Assembly: GCA_910585065.1 (NCBI GenBank)
Contig: CAJUCG010000018.1
Coordinates: forward strand, 1 to 27,044
Direction of reading: 5' to 3'
DNA: 27,044 nucleotides
DNA from: an uncultured Lachnospiraceae bacterium
GTDB lineage: Bacteria > Bacillota > Clostridia > Lachnospirales > Lachnospiraceae
A model generated the notes under the pieces. It had not been told where the DNA came from. It was given only the letters and a program-made list of their open reading frames with translations, and did no database searches. The translations under genes were made by a program, and so were the position numbers. This document shows positions 15,336 to 23,287 of this stretch, piece after piece. Numbering within the stretch: position 1 is the stretch's first letter; each line of letters starts with the position of its first letter.

Positions 15336-16310
15336 TCACATAATATCCATACCGCCTAAAATACAGGTAGTCTTGACATAGACCGTCGGCGCAGAAGCTC
15401 CCAACGAACGGTTCTTTACATGATTGTCAACACTTCCCAAAACCGATCCGTCCTGCACAACTACGCGCACATCCTTCGGCACAATAATATCAATCCCGCC
15501 CATAATCAAAATAACCTCTATCATCACATCATGATAAATAACCGCCCCGGAAAGATTTAAATCAATCGCACCCATAATACAGGAAAGCACTGCGCCCTCA
15601 AAAACCTCACCGGTATAATTAATTTCCTTCCCCATAAAGATCGAAGTGCAGGCGCAACGCCCGTTATGGTTCGCACCACCAGTAAAAAAGTTCCCGGAAG
15701 TCCCATAATTTTCTTTGCGGTACTCCTCTCGGTTTGCATAATCATTCCAAGCAAAAGAATCGGAAGCATTTTCCTCATAATAATCGTATTCTTCCTCAAA
15801 ACTATAATTTGATGCGTCCTCAAATTGATCTTTGTCCGCCTCTCTTCGCCAGTCATGTACTTCCTGGTCATTCACTCCACTATCGTAGTAATTTTTCCTG
15901 CCATGACGCGCTCTATTCTTTTCCGCCTTCCCCCTCCGCTTTTCTTTCTTTTTTGAAAATTCTTCTGGTTTAATCTTTTCTGACTGGGAATTCTTCCCAC
16001 CGGAAACCATCATCCGTCCTCCTGTCAGAATCAAAAACACAGCAATTAAGAGTGGAAAAAGCATCCGGTACTCAATAAAACCCTGTGCTGCCATCAAAAG
16101 CATTACACCGACAATCAATCCCTTCAATGACTTAGAACGATCTTTTTGTCCCGTCATAAAATTGACCGCCGACGGAATAATCAAAAACAGCGTCCACCAT
16201 CCGGCAAAAAAAAGTTCAAACTCAAACCAGTGCAGAATTCTCCCCGCGAGCAATATACCGCCCACAATCATCAACATCCCCCAGACAGTTCCAGCCGATC
16301 CTTTTTTCAT
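15336..16310 (-). CDS. LiaF-like membrane protein (LiaF transmembrane and C-terminal domains)
   Basis: The 324-residue protein has four hydrophobic segments at about 8-30, 33-52, 62-79 and 83-102. A very charged linker rich in Lys, Asp, Glu and Tyr (105-215) follows. The C-terminal domain (about 218-324: CTSIFMGKEINYTGEVFEGA, MGGIDIIVPKDV, SVLGSVDNH) has the regular Gly/Ile pattern of the LiaF C-terminal beta-helix. LiaF proteins restrain LiaSR-type envelope stress signalling in Bacillus. No liaS/liaR is in this window, so that role is inference. GAGGGGGCGGGCG precedes the ATG at 16310. The promoter appears to start inside repeat R1 (16537-16564). Confidence 0.85.
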   Translation of the reverse strand: MKKGSAGTVWGMLMIVGGILLAGRILHWFEFELFFAGWWTLFLIIPSAVNFMTGQKDRSKSLKGLIVGVMLLMAAQGFIEYRMLFPLLIAVFLILTGGRMMVSGGKNSQSEKIKPEEFSKKKEKRRGKAEKNRARHGRKNYYDSGVNDQEVHDWRREADKDQFEDASNYSFEEEYDYYEENASDSFAWNDYANREEYRKENYGTSGNFFTGGANHNGRCACTSIFMGKEINYTGEVFEGAVLSCIMGAIDLNLSGAVIYHDVMIEVILIMGGIDIIVPKDVRVVVQDGSVLGSVDNHVKNRSLGASAPTVYVKTTCILGGMDIM

Positions 16311-16339
16311 TCGCCCGCCCCCTCTCTGCAGATTTCCTT

Positions 16340-16544
16340 TATAATATCTAGCGATATATAATATCTAGCGATATATAATATCTAGCGATATTATACCATA
16401 TCCTTCGGACATGGTGCCTCCGGCGGATGAATCGCTCCTAGGGAGCGAACATGATTCGTAGAAGAAATTATTCTCCCTGTGGTCGAATACGAATCAGCGC
16501 GGGTATAATATCTGTCGATATATAATATCTAGCGATATTATACC
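16340..16544. repeat. Palindromic intergenic repeat R1, composite copy
   Basis: The left block (16340-16397) is three tandem 17-bp units ATAATATCTAGCGATAT ending in GATATTATACC. The centre holds a CCATATCC/GGACATGG hairpin, a perfect TCGCTCC-TAG-GGAGCGA hairpin (16430-16446) and GATTCGTA (16453-16460) / TACGAATC (16488-16495). The right block (16461-16544) matches copy 1 at 8799-8882 at 79 of 84 positions. Both ends therefore carry the same palindromic module, as in a small non-autonomous element or a chain of repeats. Confidence 0.85.
16365..16412 (-). CDS. Possible 15-residue leader peptide inside repeat R1
   Basis: On the minus strand GGAGG lies 4 nt before an ATG at 16412 that opens MSEGYGIISLDIIYR and stops at TAG. 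The ribosome site is close to ideal, but the frame consists of repeat sequence and nothing else supports translation. It may be chance. Confidence 0.2.
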   Translation of the reverse strand: MSEGYGIISLDIIYR

Positions 16545-16564
16545 ATGTCGGGCAGAAAACTCAA
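16537..16564 (-). promoter_or_regulatory. Probable promoter of the LiaF-like operon at the repeat edge
   Basis: On the minus strand TTGAGT (16559-16564), a 16-bp spacer and TATAAT (16537-16542) with TGG in front match the geometry of the thrS promoter at 8875-8902. The -10 belongs to repeat R1 and the -35 to the flank. Palindromic half-sites lie directly downstream, where a DNA-binding protein could block it. Confidence 0.55.
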
Positions 16565-16610
16565 ATTATAAAACGATTAAAAAAGCGGCGGCTCTGATCT
16601 TTTGATTTTC

Positions 16611-16922
16611 TCACCAATCATATTTAAAATCATATCCATCTTCTGGTTCTCCGATCTCGTATCCGAGTGCCTCGGTTAATTTCTCTTTCAGTTCAGAATA
16701 CCAGCCACCCCATATCTTACCTTGCATTGAGCCAAAAATTTGAACACCGCCTGGCTCCACAGACAGAGATAAGGCAATTCCTTCTCCCTTCCAGTTTGGC
16801 TCTCCTGGTACTTCATTCCAGTAAGGCATAGTTTTGCAAACCTCATCGATCTTCTCCCACACCCAATCTGGCGCAGTATAATGAATGTTTAAATTGATAT
16901 CATGTTCTGCTTTCTTTTCCAT
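16611..16922 (-). CDS. Hypothetical small soluble protein
   Basis: The 103-residue acidic protein (MEKKAEHDINLNIHYTAPDW...) is rich in Trp and Tyr. It includes WEKIDEVCKTMPYWNEVPGE, a central SVEPGGVQIFGSM strand pair and the C-terminal LTEALGYEIGEPEDGYDF. No membrane segment is present. The pattern recalls small orphan or immunity-like proteins, but I cannot place it. The ATG at 16922 has AAGGA 7 nt upstream. An ATG at 16952 would overlap the preceding gene by 11 bp. The gap to that gene is 19 bp, so the two are probably co-transcribed. Confidence 0.7.
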   Translation of the reverse strand: MEKKAEHDINLNIHYTAPDWVWEKIDEVCKTMPYWNEVPGEPNWKGEGIALSLSVEPGGVQIFGSMQGKIWGGWYSELKEKLTEALGYEIGEPEDGYDFKYDW

Positions 16923-16941
16923 TTTTTTCCTTATTCTGACC

Positions 16942-17715
16942 CTAAAATGCATCCTTCTGCTGTAATGCTTGTCGAATTGCCCTCCAGTCCTCCTCCCAGT
17001 GATTTAGGTTTAACAGATCATACATTGTTCTTCCATCTGAAAATCTCTGATTGGTAAGAATAACCGCACCTCTTTTTGCGATTTCCCCCTGCACTTCCAT
17101 GCAGCTTTGTCTGTCTAAAAGAATGTTGGAATAACCACCGCACAGTCGATAAGTATAGGGATTGGTGCGCGGCTCCCTGGCAATATCCTTCTCCGAAATA
17201 AACATCACCCCGCTTACCTGGCTGTCAATTCCCGGAATTTCCTCAGAATAAAAGACGGCAATCAAATCGGAGAGCTTTCGCACATAGCAGGCTTCCTTTG
17301 TGACTGAGACAAGAAAATGCTCAGTGATATAGCAGGAGATCCCATTTTTGCCTGCATTGCCAACTGCCGCCGTCTGTGGTGCTAAAAGTTCATCCTCCGC
17401 CTGCAAAAGTTCTTCCCGCGAATATCCAGTTTCATTTACATAAAATCCCAAATAATCCTTCGCTCTTTTCCTTTGCAGTATTCCGCCAATGATAAGGAAA
17501 ATCAATCCTGGGATTCCCATCATGGCAAATAATAATAATCCCCCAAAAAGTCCCTGAATCAAAAATGGCAGCCCGGAAAACAGACCAAAAACAAGGAAGG
17601 TGATCCCCGCAGCGATCGCCCCCTTCGCGCCTCCAGTGCGGATTCGGCTTAATTTTAACACGCTCCCTCTTCTCCTTGCCTTCTCCCTCATTTTCTCTGT
17701 GATTGTGATTTTCAT
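16942..17715 (-). CDS. Hypothetical membrane protein
   Basis: The 257-residue product has a basic N-terminus and two hydrophobic segments at about 32-53 and 56-79. A soluble domain (about 85-257) follows, with a predicted beta-rich region (ISCYITEHFLVSVTKEACYV, GVMFISEKDI) that could be a PH-like cytoplasmic fold. GGAGGG lies about 10 nt before the ATG at 17715. It is downstream of the sensor kinase, separated by a 157-bp spacer with a strong hairpin, and upstream of the 103-residue protein. The function is not recognisable. Confidence 0.75.
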   Translation of the reverse strand: MKITITEKMREKARRRGSVLKLSRIRTGGAKGAIAAGITFLVFGLFSGLPFLIQGLFGGLLLFAMMGIPGLIFLIIGGILQRKRAKDYLGFYVNETGYSREELLQAEDELLAPQTAAVGNAGKNGISCYITEHFLVSVTKEACYVRKLSDLIAVFYSEEIPGIDSQVSGVMFISEKDIAREPRTNPYTYRLCGGYSNILLDRQSCMEVQGEIAKRGAVILTNQRFSDGRTMYDLLNLNHWEEDWRAIRQALQQKDAF

Positions 17716-17736
17716 AATACAATAACCCTCCTATTA

Positions 17737-17858
17737 TTAGTTCCGCATCCGTCCTACACAGTGCCCTTACCATGGAAGGAAATTTCTCCGCCCCGCTGCG
17801 CAATTTCCTTCCGGCACTGCTCCGGACTTCTGCTGATTTTTAGTTCCGCATCCGTCCT
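17737..17858. repeat. 19-bp direct repeats flanking a strong hairpin
   Basis: TTAGTTCCGCATCCGTCCT occurs at 17737-17755 and again at 17840-17858. Between them CAGTGCC (17759-17765) and GGAAGGAAATT (17774-17784) pair with AATTTCCTTCC (17802-17812) and GGCACTG (17813-17819). That gives 18 bp with an 8-nt bulge and a 17-nt loop. No U-tract follows on the minus strand. It fills the gap between the kinase and the next gene. Confidence 0.7.
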
Positions 17859-17872
17859 TCCTGCGCAATACG

Positions 17873-19930
17873 TTAACGCCTAAATTCTTCTAATACCTCC
17901 TCCGGTATAACAAATTCCGGCATTCCCATACTTCCCGGAGCTACCTCGTACTCGTCAAATACGATTACAAGTTTATTTTCGGCATTGAGATAAAAATTTC
18001 TGTCCGCAGTGATTTCTTTAAAACATTCCTCCTCACTCCAAATTCCTCCCGGAATAAAATAAGCTGCCTGCCCACCTGCCACTTGCTCTTCCATCTGCCG
18101 CAGGATCTCTTTACTGATTGCCTCAATATAACCATCCGTAAACAGATCATCAAGACTTATTATCTTGCCGCTTTGTTTGTCCATGGTCAGACAGCGACAA
18201 TATTCTACAGAGCCGCCAAGATTTATCACAGTGTCAAAACGCACGGAGAGAAAACGGTCGTTGTCCTGCATAATTTTATATATGATATCCCCTCCAACAT
18301 ATCCCATATATTTTCGACCGGCATACAATAAAAATTCTTCTTTCATCTGATCGATAATCTGATCCATATGTTTCTCAAAGTTTTCCTTGTGGATATCTTT
18401 AAGATGAACTGCTGGCACATTGGCACAAAAGAGCAGATCCCCCCAGTCGATCAAACGAATTTTTTCGCCCTGTAACTTGCCCTCCTCCTCATTCGCAAAT
18501 GCCCTTGTCAATAATGGCATTGTGCCAACCAGCAGAAAAAACAGCAAGGCAGTGCTAACCATAACGGATATTGACATTCTGGAAGAAGGCTGTTTTTCGA
18601 CAGATACCTCCACTTCCTGCTCTGGCACTTCCTCGCGGGGACAAAATAAAACTACATTTAAACAAAACATTCGATCACGGCATTCACATTGAAGCATTCC
18701 GCTGTACTTTTTTACCACCGCGCGGATACTTTTTAATCCTATTCCATGATTCTTCTCTGCCGGTGTGATCGGAAGATTGTCCGCATCAAATTCAATTGGC
18801 TCGCCGCAGGAATTTTCTACACTGAGAAAAAGTTTTTTCCCCTCCTTTAAATCCGCAAAGATACGAATATAAGGTCTTTCTTTTTCCTTTATCTTCCTGC
18901 ACTCGTTCTTTGCATTTTCTAAGGCATTTGCCAGAATTGCACAGATATCCAGTTCATCATACGGCAATTCCTTTGGAATATTGATCTTTGTTTCTACAGC
19001 ACAATATTTTTCCGCCTCCTCAATATAAGTGGAAAGCACAACATTTACGGTAGGGTTTTGACAGTAAACTTTATGTTCCGTACTCGAAAGCTTCCCGCAA
19101 AGATCCCCAATATATTCCACAATGCGTCCAGTATCCCTCTCCTTTGCCAAATTTTCTAACACCATCAGGTGGTGGCGCATATCATGCCGATAGATCCGCC
19201 CCGTTTCCATTTTGACACACATTTCCTCATATTCTCTGCGCTGCGCCTGCATATAAGCAGTCAGTACCCGCTCCGACTCCTTCATATGTTCCACCGATGC
19301 AAACGCGACCAACGCCCTGATTAACAAAAGAAAAATTGCCAACATATTAAACAAAATAAGAAGCTGTAAAGAGACATTTCCCGACATACTGCCCAAATAA
19401 GAAAATAATAAAAACACAACGAAAACTGGGAAACACAAAAACATCCAGTTTCCGTGGCTGCCTTCCATATACGTTCGAAACGGCTTGCGAAGAAAGCGAA
19501 ATACAAGGAATAAAAGCAGAGCCGATGCCATGGATAGGCAGAGCGTGATTAAAATTGTTTTCATGCCCACTACCATATCAAAAGACTGCATCAGAACTTT
19601 CAGAAATGTTTTCAGTATACGGTATGCAATCAGTCCTGTCACCCAGGCAGTCACTGTCTGAAAGAATCCTGATTTTGAAATGATATGCAGACATAAAATA
19701 CTCGGAAGATACGCCGTTAATGGCAGCAGGGTAAGCACTGTCATAATATTGCGGGAGAGGAAAAATATCCCAATCTGTCCTGCAAAAATCAGCGCGAGAA
19801 CCGTGCCAGAGATCGCCAAACAAAACTTTTTTGTAAAACGCTGTCTTGTCAATGCCTTACAAATTATTATGTAGATAAAAAATATAATTGCCTCCCACAA
19901 AACTTTCTCCCAATGAGATAAAAAATTCAT
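17873..19930 (-). CDS. GHKL sensor histidine kinase with C-terminal extracytoplasmic DUF4163-DUF3298 (RsiV-like) domain
   Basis: From the ATG at 19930 (GGGAG upstream) the protein has 685 residues. About six membrane segments fill residues 1-210, as in AgrC-like kinases. A cytosolic kinase core follows: the H-box RHDMRHHL (H249), the N-box NALENAKNEC (N335 and N339) and the G-box HGIGLKSI (395-402). The chain then crosses the membrane again (about 454-478). It ends in a roughly 200-residue domain with SGKIISLDDLF and FDEYEVAPGSMGMPEFVIP, the hallmark phrases of DUF3298 in RsiV and PdaC. RsiV binds lysozyme through this domain; whether this protein does is inference. No response regulator gene is adjacent. 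The order kinase first, exported domain last, is unusual. Confidence 0.87.
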   Translation of the reverse strand: MNFLSHWEKVLWEAIIFFIYIIICKALTRQRFTKKFCLAISGTVLALIFAGQIGIFFLSRNIMTVLTLLPLTAYLPSILCLHIISKSGFFQTVTAWVTGLIAYRILKTFLKVLMQSFDMVVGMKTILITLCLSMASALLLFLVFRFLRKPFRTYMEGSHGNWMFLCFPVFVVFLLFSYLGSMSGNVSLQLLILFNMLAIFLLLIRALVAFASVEHMKESERVLTAYMQAQRREYEEMCVKMETGRIYRHDMRHHLMVLENLAKERDTGRIVEYIGDLCGKLSSTEHKVYCQNPTVNVVLSTYIEEAEKYCAVETKINIPKELPYDELDICAILANALENAKNECRKIKEKERPYIRIFADLKEGKKLFLSVENSCGEPIEFDADNLPITPAEKNHGIGLKSIRAVVKKYSGMLQCECRDRMFCLNVVLFCPREEVPEQEVEVSVEKQPSSRMSISVMVSTALLFFLLVGTMPLLTRAFANEEEGKLQGEKIRLIDWGDLLFCANVPAVHLKDIHKENFEKHMDQIIDQMKEEFLLYAGRKYMGYVGGDIIYKIMQDNDRFLSVRFDTVINLGGSVEYCRCLTMDKQSGKIISLDDLFTDGYIEAISKEILRQMEEQVAGGQAAYFIPGGIWSEEECFKEITADRNFYLNAENKLVIVFDEYEVAPGSMGMPEFVIPEEVLEEFRR

Positions 19931-19990
19931 ATGGCTCTCCCTTTTCCTTATCAATCTTATTTTCCTTGTGCATTTGTGTCCATGTGCAAT

Positions 19991-20019
19991 AAAAAAGAAC
20001 CGTAGACTCCACGGTTCTT
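19991..20019 (-). terminator. Terminator of the tRNA operon
   Basis: On the minus strand AAGAACCGT (20011-20019) pairs with ACGGTTCTT (19995-20003) over 9 bp with a 7-nt loop, followed by a U-run. It lies about 10 nt after tRNA-Thr. Confidence 0.9.
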
Positions 20020-20028
20020 ATTATAGCG

Positions 20029-20101
20029 AGCTGGAAATCAGATTCGAACTGACGACCCCTTCATTACGAGTGAAGTGCTCTACCGGCTGAGCTATTCCAG
20101 C
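20029..20101 (-). tRNA. tRNA-Thr (CGT anticodon)
   Basis: The acceptor stem is GCTGGAA/TTCCAGC with discriminator U. The D-stem is GCTC/GAGC. The anticodon arm is CTTCA-CTCGTAA-TGAAG, giving CGT, which reads ACG. The T-loop is TTCGAAT. CCA is not encoded. It is 24 nt downstream of tRNA-Pro in the same unit. Confidence 0.97.
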
Positions 20102-20125
20102 ACTTGTGTTTATTTCCACACAAAA

Positions 20126-20199
20126 TCGAGGCGACAAGATTCGAACTTGCGACCTCTGCGTCCCGAACGCAGCGCTCTACCAAACTGAGCCACGCCTCG
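20126..20199 (-). tRNA. tRNA-Pro (CGG anticodon)
   Basis: The acceptor stem is CGAGGCG/CGCCTCG with discriminator A. The D-stem is GCTC/GAGC. The anticodon arm is CTGCG-TTCGGGA-CGCAG, giving CGG, which reads CCG. The T-loop is TTCGAAT. CCA is not encoded. Confidence 0.97.
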
Positions 20200-20263
20200 A
20201 TAATCACCATCACCGTATTTTTTCTGCCTTTTCAATGCCATCTCTCGGCGACGTTGCTCATTT

Positions 20264-20292
20264 ATTATGCACCTTTTTTTTCGAATTGTCAA
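20264..20292 (-). promoter_or_regulatory. Promoter of the tRNA-Pro/tRNA-Thr operon
   Basis: On the minus strand a perfect TTGACA (20287-20292), a 17-bp spacer containing an A-tract, and CATAAT (20264-20269) lie about 60 bp upstream of tRNA-Pro. Confidence 0.85.
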
Positions 20293-20387
20293 GTACAATT
20301 TGAAAAATTTTTAGATTTTTTCTCGGATTTTTTCGGGCGATGCAAAAAAATTTGCCCTCCTCCGCCCGAAAATATACTGTCGCATTA

Positions 20388-21353
20388 CTACCAGATCATA
20401 TAAATGCTGCCCCAGGTTAATCCGCCGCCAAAGCCGGACATAATTACCTTATCCCCCTGTTTTAAACGCCCTGCGCGGTTTAATTCATCCAGCAAAATAG
20501 GCACGGACGCACCGGACGTATTGCCGCAGCGTTCTACGTTCATCGGAAATTTGGCGATATCTTCCTTTAGATGCCTTGCCACGGACTGAATGATGCGCGC
20601 GTTCGCCTGATGCAAAATATAACAGTCAATCTGTCCCGCCTCAAGATGATTGCGCGCAAAAAGCTGGTCGATCGACTCGCTCACCCGGCGCACCGCAAAT
20701 TTAAAGACTTCCTGCCCGTCCATCTTCACAAATTTCTGCCCTTGCTCCCTGCTTGTAAAAAGATTGCAGAGGGGTTTGGCATCACATAAAAGTGCTTCGC
20801 CTTTTTCGCCGTCTGAAAATTGGATAAAATCCAAAATTCCTGCTTCCTGCGCCGCAGTTACTACCGCAGCTCCCGCTCCGTCCCCAAATAAAATACAGGT
20901 CGAACGATCGCTCCAGTCCACCAGTTTTGATAGCGTCTCCACACCGATCACAAGAATTTTTGTATAGATCCCCGCCCTTACATACGCCTGCGCCGTATTC
21001 AGCGCGAAGACAAAGCCGGAACACGCCGCATTAAGCTCGATTGCGACTGCATTTTTCGCGCCAAGCATCGCCTGTACCTCACAGGCCGCACTCGGCACAA
21101 TATGGTCGGGGGAAACCGTCGCCAAAAGAATCATCTCCAATTCTTCCGCCCCCATATCCGCATCAGAGAGTGCGCGCCTTGCCGCCTCAGCTGCCATCTC
21201 TGCCGTACTCTCCTCCACCGCAATATGCCTCTGGCGAATCCCAGTGCGACTCACAATCCACTCATCGTTTGTCTCCACACGCTCCGCCAAATCAAAATTT
21301 GTCACTATCTTTTCCGGAAGAAAACTTCCGGTTCCTATAATATGTGCATTCAT
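20388..21353 (-). CDS. fabH: Beta-ketoacyl-ACP synthase III
   Basis: FabH condenses acetyl-CoA (or branched starters) with malonyl-ACP to begin fatty acid synthesis. The 321-residue product carries the thiolase-fold triad C111 (LNAACSGF), H248 (LHQANARI) and N278 (GNTSGAS), at positions close to those of E. coli. WIVSRTGIRQR and GFGGGLTWGS are also typical. The ATG at 21353 has GGAG 6 nt upstream; a TTG four codons earlier is less likely. It stands alone here, apart from other fab genes, with its own promoter at 21471-21499. It may be the main FabH or a second copy. Confidence 0.95.
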   Translation of the reverse strand: MNAHIIGTGSFLPEKIVTNFDLAERVETNDEWIVSRTGIRQRHIAVEESTAEMAAEAARRALSDADMGAEELEMILLATVSPDHIVPSAACEVQAMLGAKNAVAIELNAACSGFVFALNTAQAYVRAGIYTKILVIGVETLSKLVDWSDRSTCILFGDGAGAAVVTAAQEAGILDFIQFSDGEKGEALLCDAKPLCNLFTSREQGQKFVKMDGQEVFKFAVRRVSESIDQLFARNHLEAGQIDCYILHQANARIIQSVARHLKEDIAKFPMNVERCGNTSGASVPILLDELNRAGRLKQGDKVIMSGFGGGLTWGSIYMIW

Positions 21354-21470
21354 CCCATGCTCCAATCCATCCCGCTATGCAGAATTACTCTATATTTAAT
21401 ACCCACAAAAACTGAAGTTTTCATAAGTTTACCCATTGTGCTACCTTACTTAAAATTACCATTCCAGTTT

Positions 21471-21499
21471 AGTATAATACATGGGGTTATCTTTTGCAA
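21471..21499 (-). promoter_or_regulatory. fabH promoter
   Basis: On the minus strand TTGCAA (21494-21499), a 17-bp spacer and TATACT (21471-21476) lie about 120 bp upstream of the start codon. I see no recognisable FapR or FabT operator nearby. Confidence 0.65.
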
Positions 21500-21629
21500 G
21501 TCCATCTTAAACTATTTTTTGTTTATCTCCCTTGATGCTTGATCCTGCGGTGAATACATTTTTTATTTCCAACATCTTTTCTGCTTATTAACAAATAATT
21601 TGTCTTTTTATCTTTTCATCCGGTGCAAA

Positions 21630-21674
21630 GTGTGGTATACTAAAGACAACCAAAATTAAATGAAAGGCGGTATT
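21630..21674 (+). promoter_or_regulatory. galT promoter and ribosome site
   Basis: An extended -10, TGGTATACT (TATACT at 21636-21641), has only a weak -35 (TTTTCA) 17 bp upstream. AAAGGCGG lies 8 nt before the ATG at 21679. No catabolite or GalR operator is obvious. Confidence 0.55.
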
Positions 21675-21678
21675 ACAT

Positions 21679-23169
21679 ATGAACGTTATTGACGCAATTC
21701 AAGCACTGCTTGACTATGGCATTGCGAGAAACCTTATCACCACAAGCGATGAGATCTGTGTGCGCAATCAGCTTATGGATGTGCTACGCGTTCCTCAGTG
21801 GGAGGAACCCAGTGTCCCTGCGGATCTCACGTTAGAAGAGATTCTTGCCCCACTGATTGACCATGCGATTGCACAGGGCATTATTGAGGATACCACCTCC
21901 GCGCGCGATCGGTTTGACACAAAACTGATGGGGCTTCTGACTCCAATGCCGCGCGAAGTGATCGCAAAATTCAAAGAAGAATATGAAAAAAGCCCGGAAA
22001 TTGCGACTGACTGGTACTATCAGTTCAGCAAGGACACGGACTATGTCCGCGCTGCACGCATTGCAAGAGATCTCCACTGGGTTTATCAAAGTGAATATGG
22101 TCCTCTCGATATTACGATCAACCGCTCAAAACCGGAGAAGGATCCGCGTGATATTGCCGCTGCAAAGCTTGCGACTAAAGTTTCCTATCCCGCCTGCCAG
22201 CTCTGCATTGAAAATACGGGATTTGCTGGTACCATCTCCCACCCGGCGCGCCAAAATCTGCGCCCGGTTCCAATGACTGTGGACGGCGCAAACTGGTATT
22301 TACAGTACTCCCCATACGGCTATTACAATGAACACTGCATCGTGTTCCGCGAGGAACATATCCCAATGCAGATCGATGATGCCGTATTTGAAAAACTTTT
22401 TGACGTACTTGAATTCCTGCCACATTATTTTATCGGTTCAAATGCTGATCTGCCGATTGTAGGCGGCTCGATTTTAAGCCACGAACATTTCCAGGGCGGG
22501 CACTACACCTTCGCGATGGAGACCGCGCCGATCGAAGAAAATTTTATACTGCCGGGTTTTGAAACCATTACGGCAGGTATTGTAAAGTGGCCGATGTCCG
22601 TGATCCGCTTACAGGGAACGGACCGCAAAAAACTCTCTCTTGCCTGCGCAAAGGTACTGCACGCATGGAGAGGCTACACGGACGGGGCGGCGACCATCTT
22701 TGCTGAAACAGATGGCACACCGCACAATACCATCACGCCGATCGCCCGCAGACGCGGCGAAGTTTTCGAGTGCGATCTTGTCCTTCGCAACAATTTGACA
22801 ACTGAGGATCGTCCGCTTGGACTCTACCACCCGAACCCATCGCTACACCATATTAAAAAGGAAAATATTGGACTGATTGAGGTAATGGGGCTTGCCGTAC
22901 TTCCAGGACGGCTTGCAAACGAGCTTGGCACAATGGCGGACGCGCTAGTAAATGGCGTGGATACTAAAAAACATCCGGAGATGGAAGCGCACGCTGCCTG
23001 GCTTAGCGAAATCCGCGCGCGCAGGGATGATGTCACGCCAGAAAACAAAGATGCGATCGTAAAAGAAGAAATTGGTGCAGTCTTTGCCGAGGTGCTTGCC
23101 GACGCGGGTGTATTTAAGCGCGACGCGGCAGGAAAAGAAGCATTTATGCGATTTATTGGAACATTATAA
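21679..23169 (+). CDS. galT: UDP-glucose--hexose-1-phosphate uridylyltransferase, class II
   Basis: GalT swaps UMP between UDP-glucose and galactose 1-phosphate in the Leloir pathway. The 496-residue length and the motif SHEHFQGGHYTF (from residue 267) mark the Firmicute class II enzyme, which differs from the ~350-residue class I form. PACQLCIENTGFAG and YSPYGYYNEHCIVF also fit. The start follows a good ribosome site. No galK or galE is adjacent, so it is a lone Leloir gene here. The hairpin at 23177-23203 follows the stop. Confidence 0.95.
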   Translation: MNVIDAIQALLDYGIARNLITTSDEICVRNQLMDVLRVPQWEEPSVPADLTLEEILAPLIDHAIAQGIIEDTTSARDRFDTKLMGLLTPMPREVIAKFKEEYEKSPEIATDWYYQFSKDTDYVRAARIARDLHWVYQSEYGPLDITINRSKPEKDPRDIAAAKLATKVSYPACQLCIENTGFAGTISHPARQNLRPVPMTVDGANWYLQYSPYGYYNEHCIVFREEHIPMQIDDAVFEKLFDVLEFLPHYFIGSNADLPIVGGSILSHEHFQGGHYTFAMETAPIEENFILPGFETITAGIVKWPMSVIRLQGTDRKKLSLACAKVLHAWRGYTDGAATIFAETDGTPHNTITPIARRRGEVFECDLVLRNNLTTEDRPLGLYHPNPSLHHIKKENIGLIEVMGLAVLPGRLANELGTMADALVNGVDTKKHPEMEAHAAWLSEIRARRDDVTPENKDAIVKEEIGAVFAEVLADAGVFKRDAAGKEAFMRFIGTL

Positions 23170-23176
23170 ATTTTTG

Positions 23177-23203
23177 GCGGTACACAAAATTTTTGTGTAC
23201 CGC
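23177..23203. terminator. Hairpin after galT
   Basis: GCGGTACACAAAA (23177-23189) and TTTTGTGTACCGC (23191-23203) are perfect complements around one base, so 11 pairs with a 5-nt loop are realistic. It is 8 nt past the galT stop. There is no strong T-run behind it on either strand, so termination is likely but not certain. Confidence 0.55.
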
Positions 23204-23287
23204 TGTCATAAAAATAAAAATATTTTCTATTAGATACCAAAATATTAGTTTATATTCTGATAATTATTTTATAATCTATTTATACCA

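Noticed and set aside
17432..17803. A 123-residue frame starting MRSGAEKFPSM
   Set aside because: It runs through the hairpin and then out of frame over the 257-residue membrane protein; there is no good ribosome site.
23177..23203. Transposon end or attachment site
   Set aside because: It is a simple perfect hairpin right after galT with no matching copy elsewhere in the window; terminator is the simpler reading.
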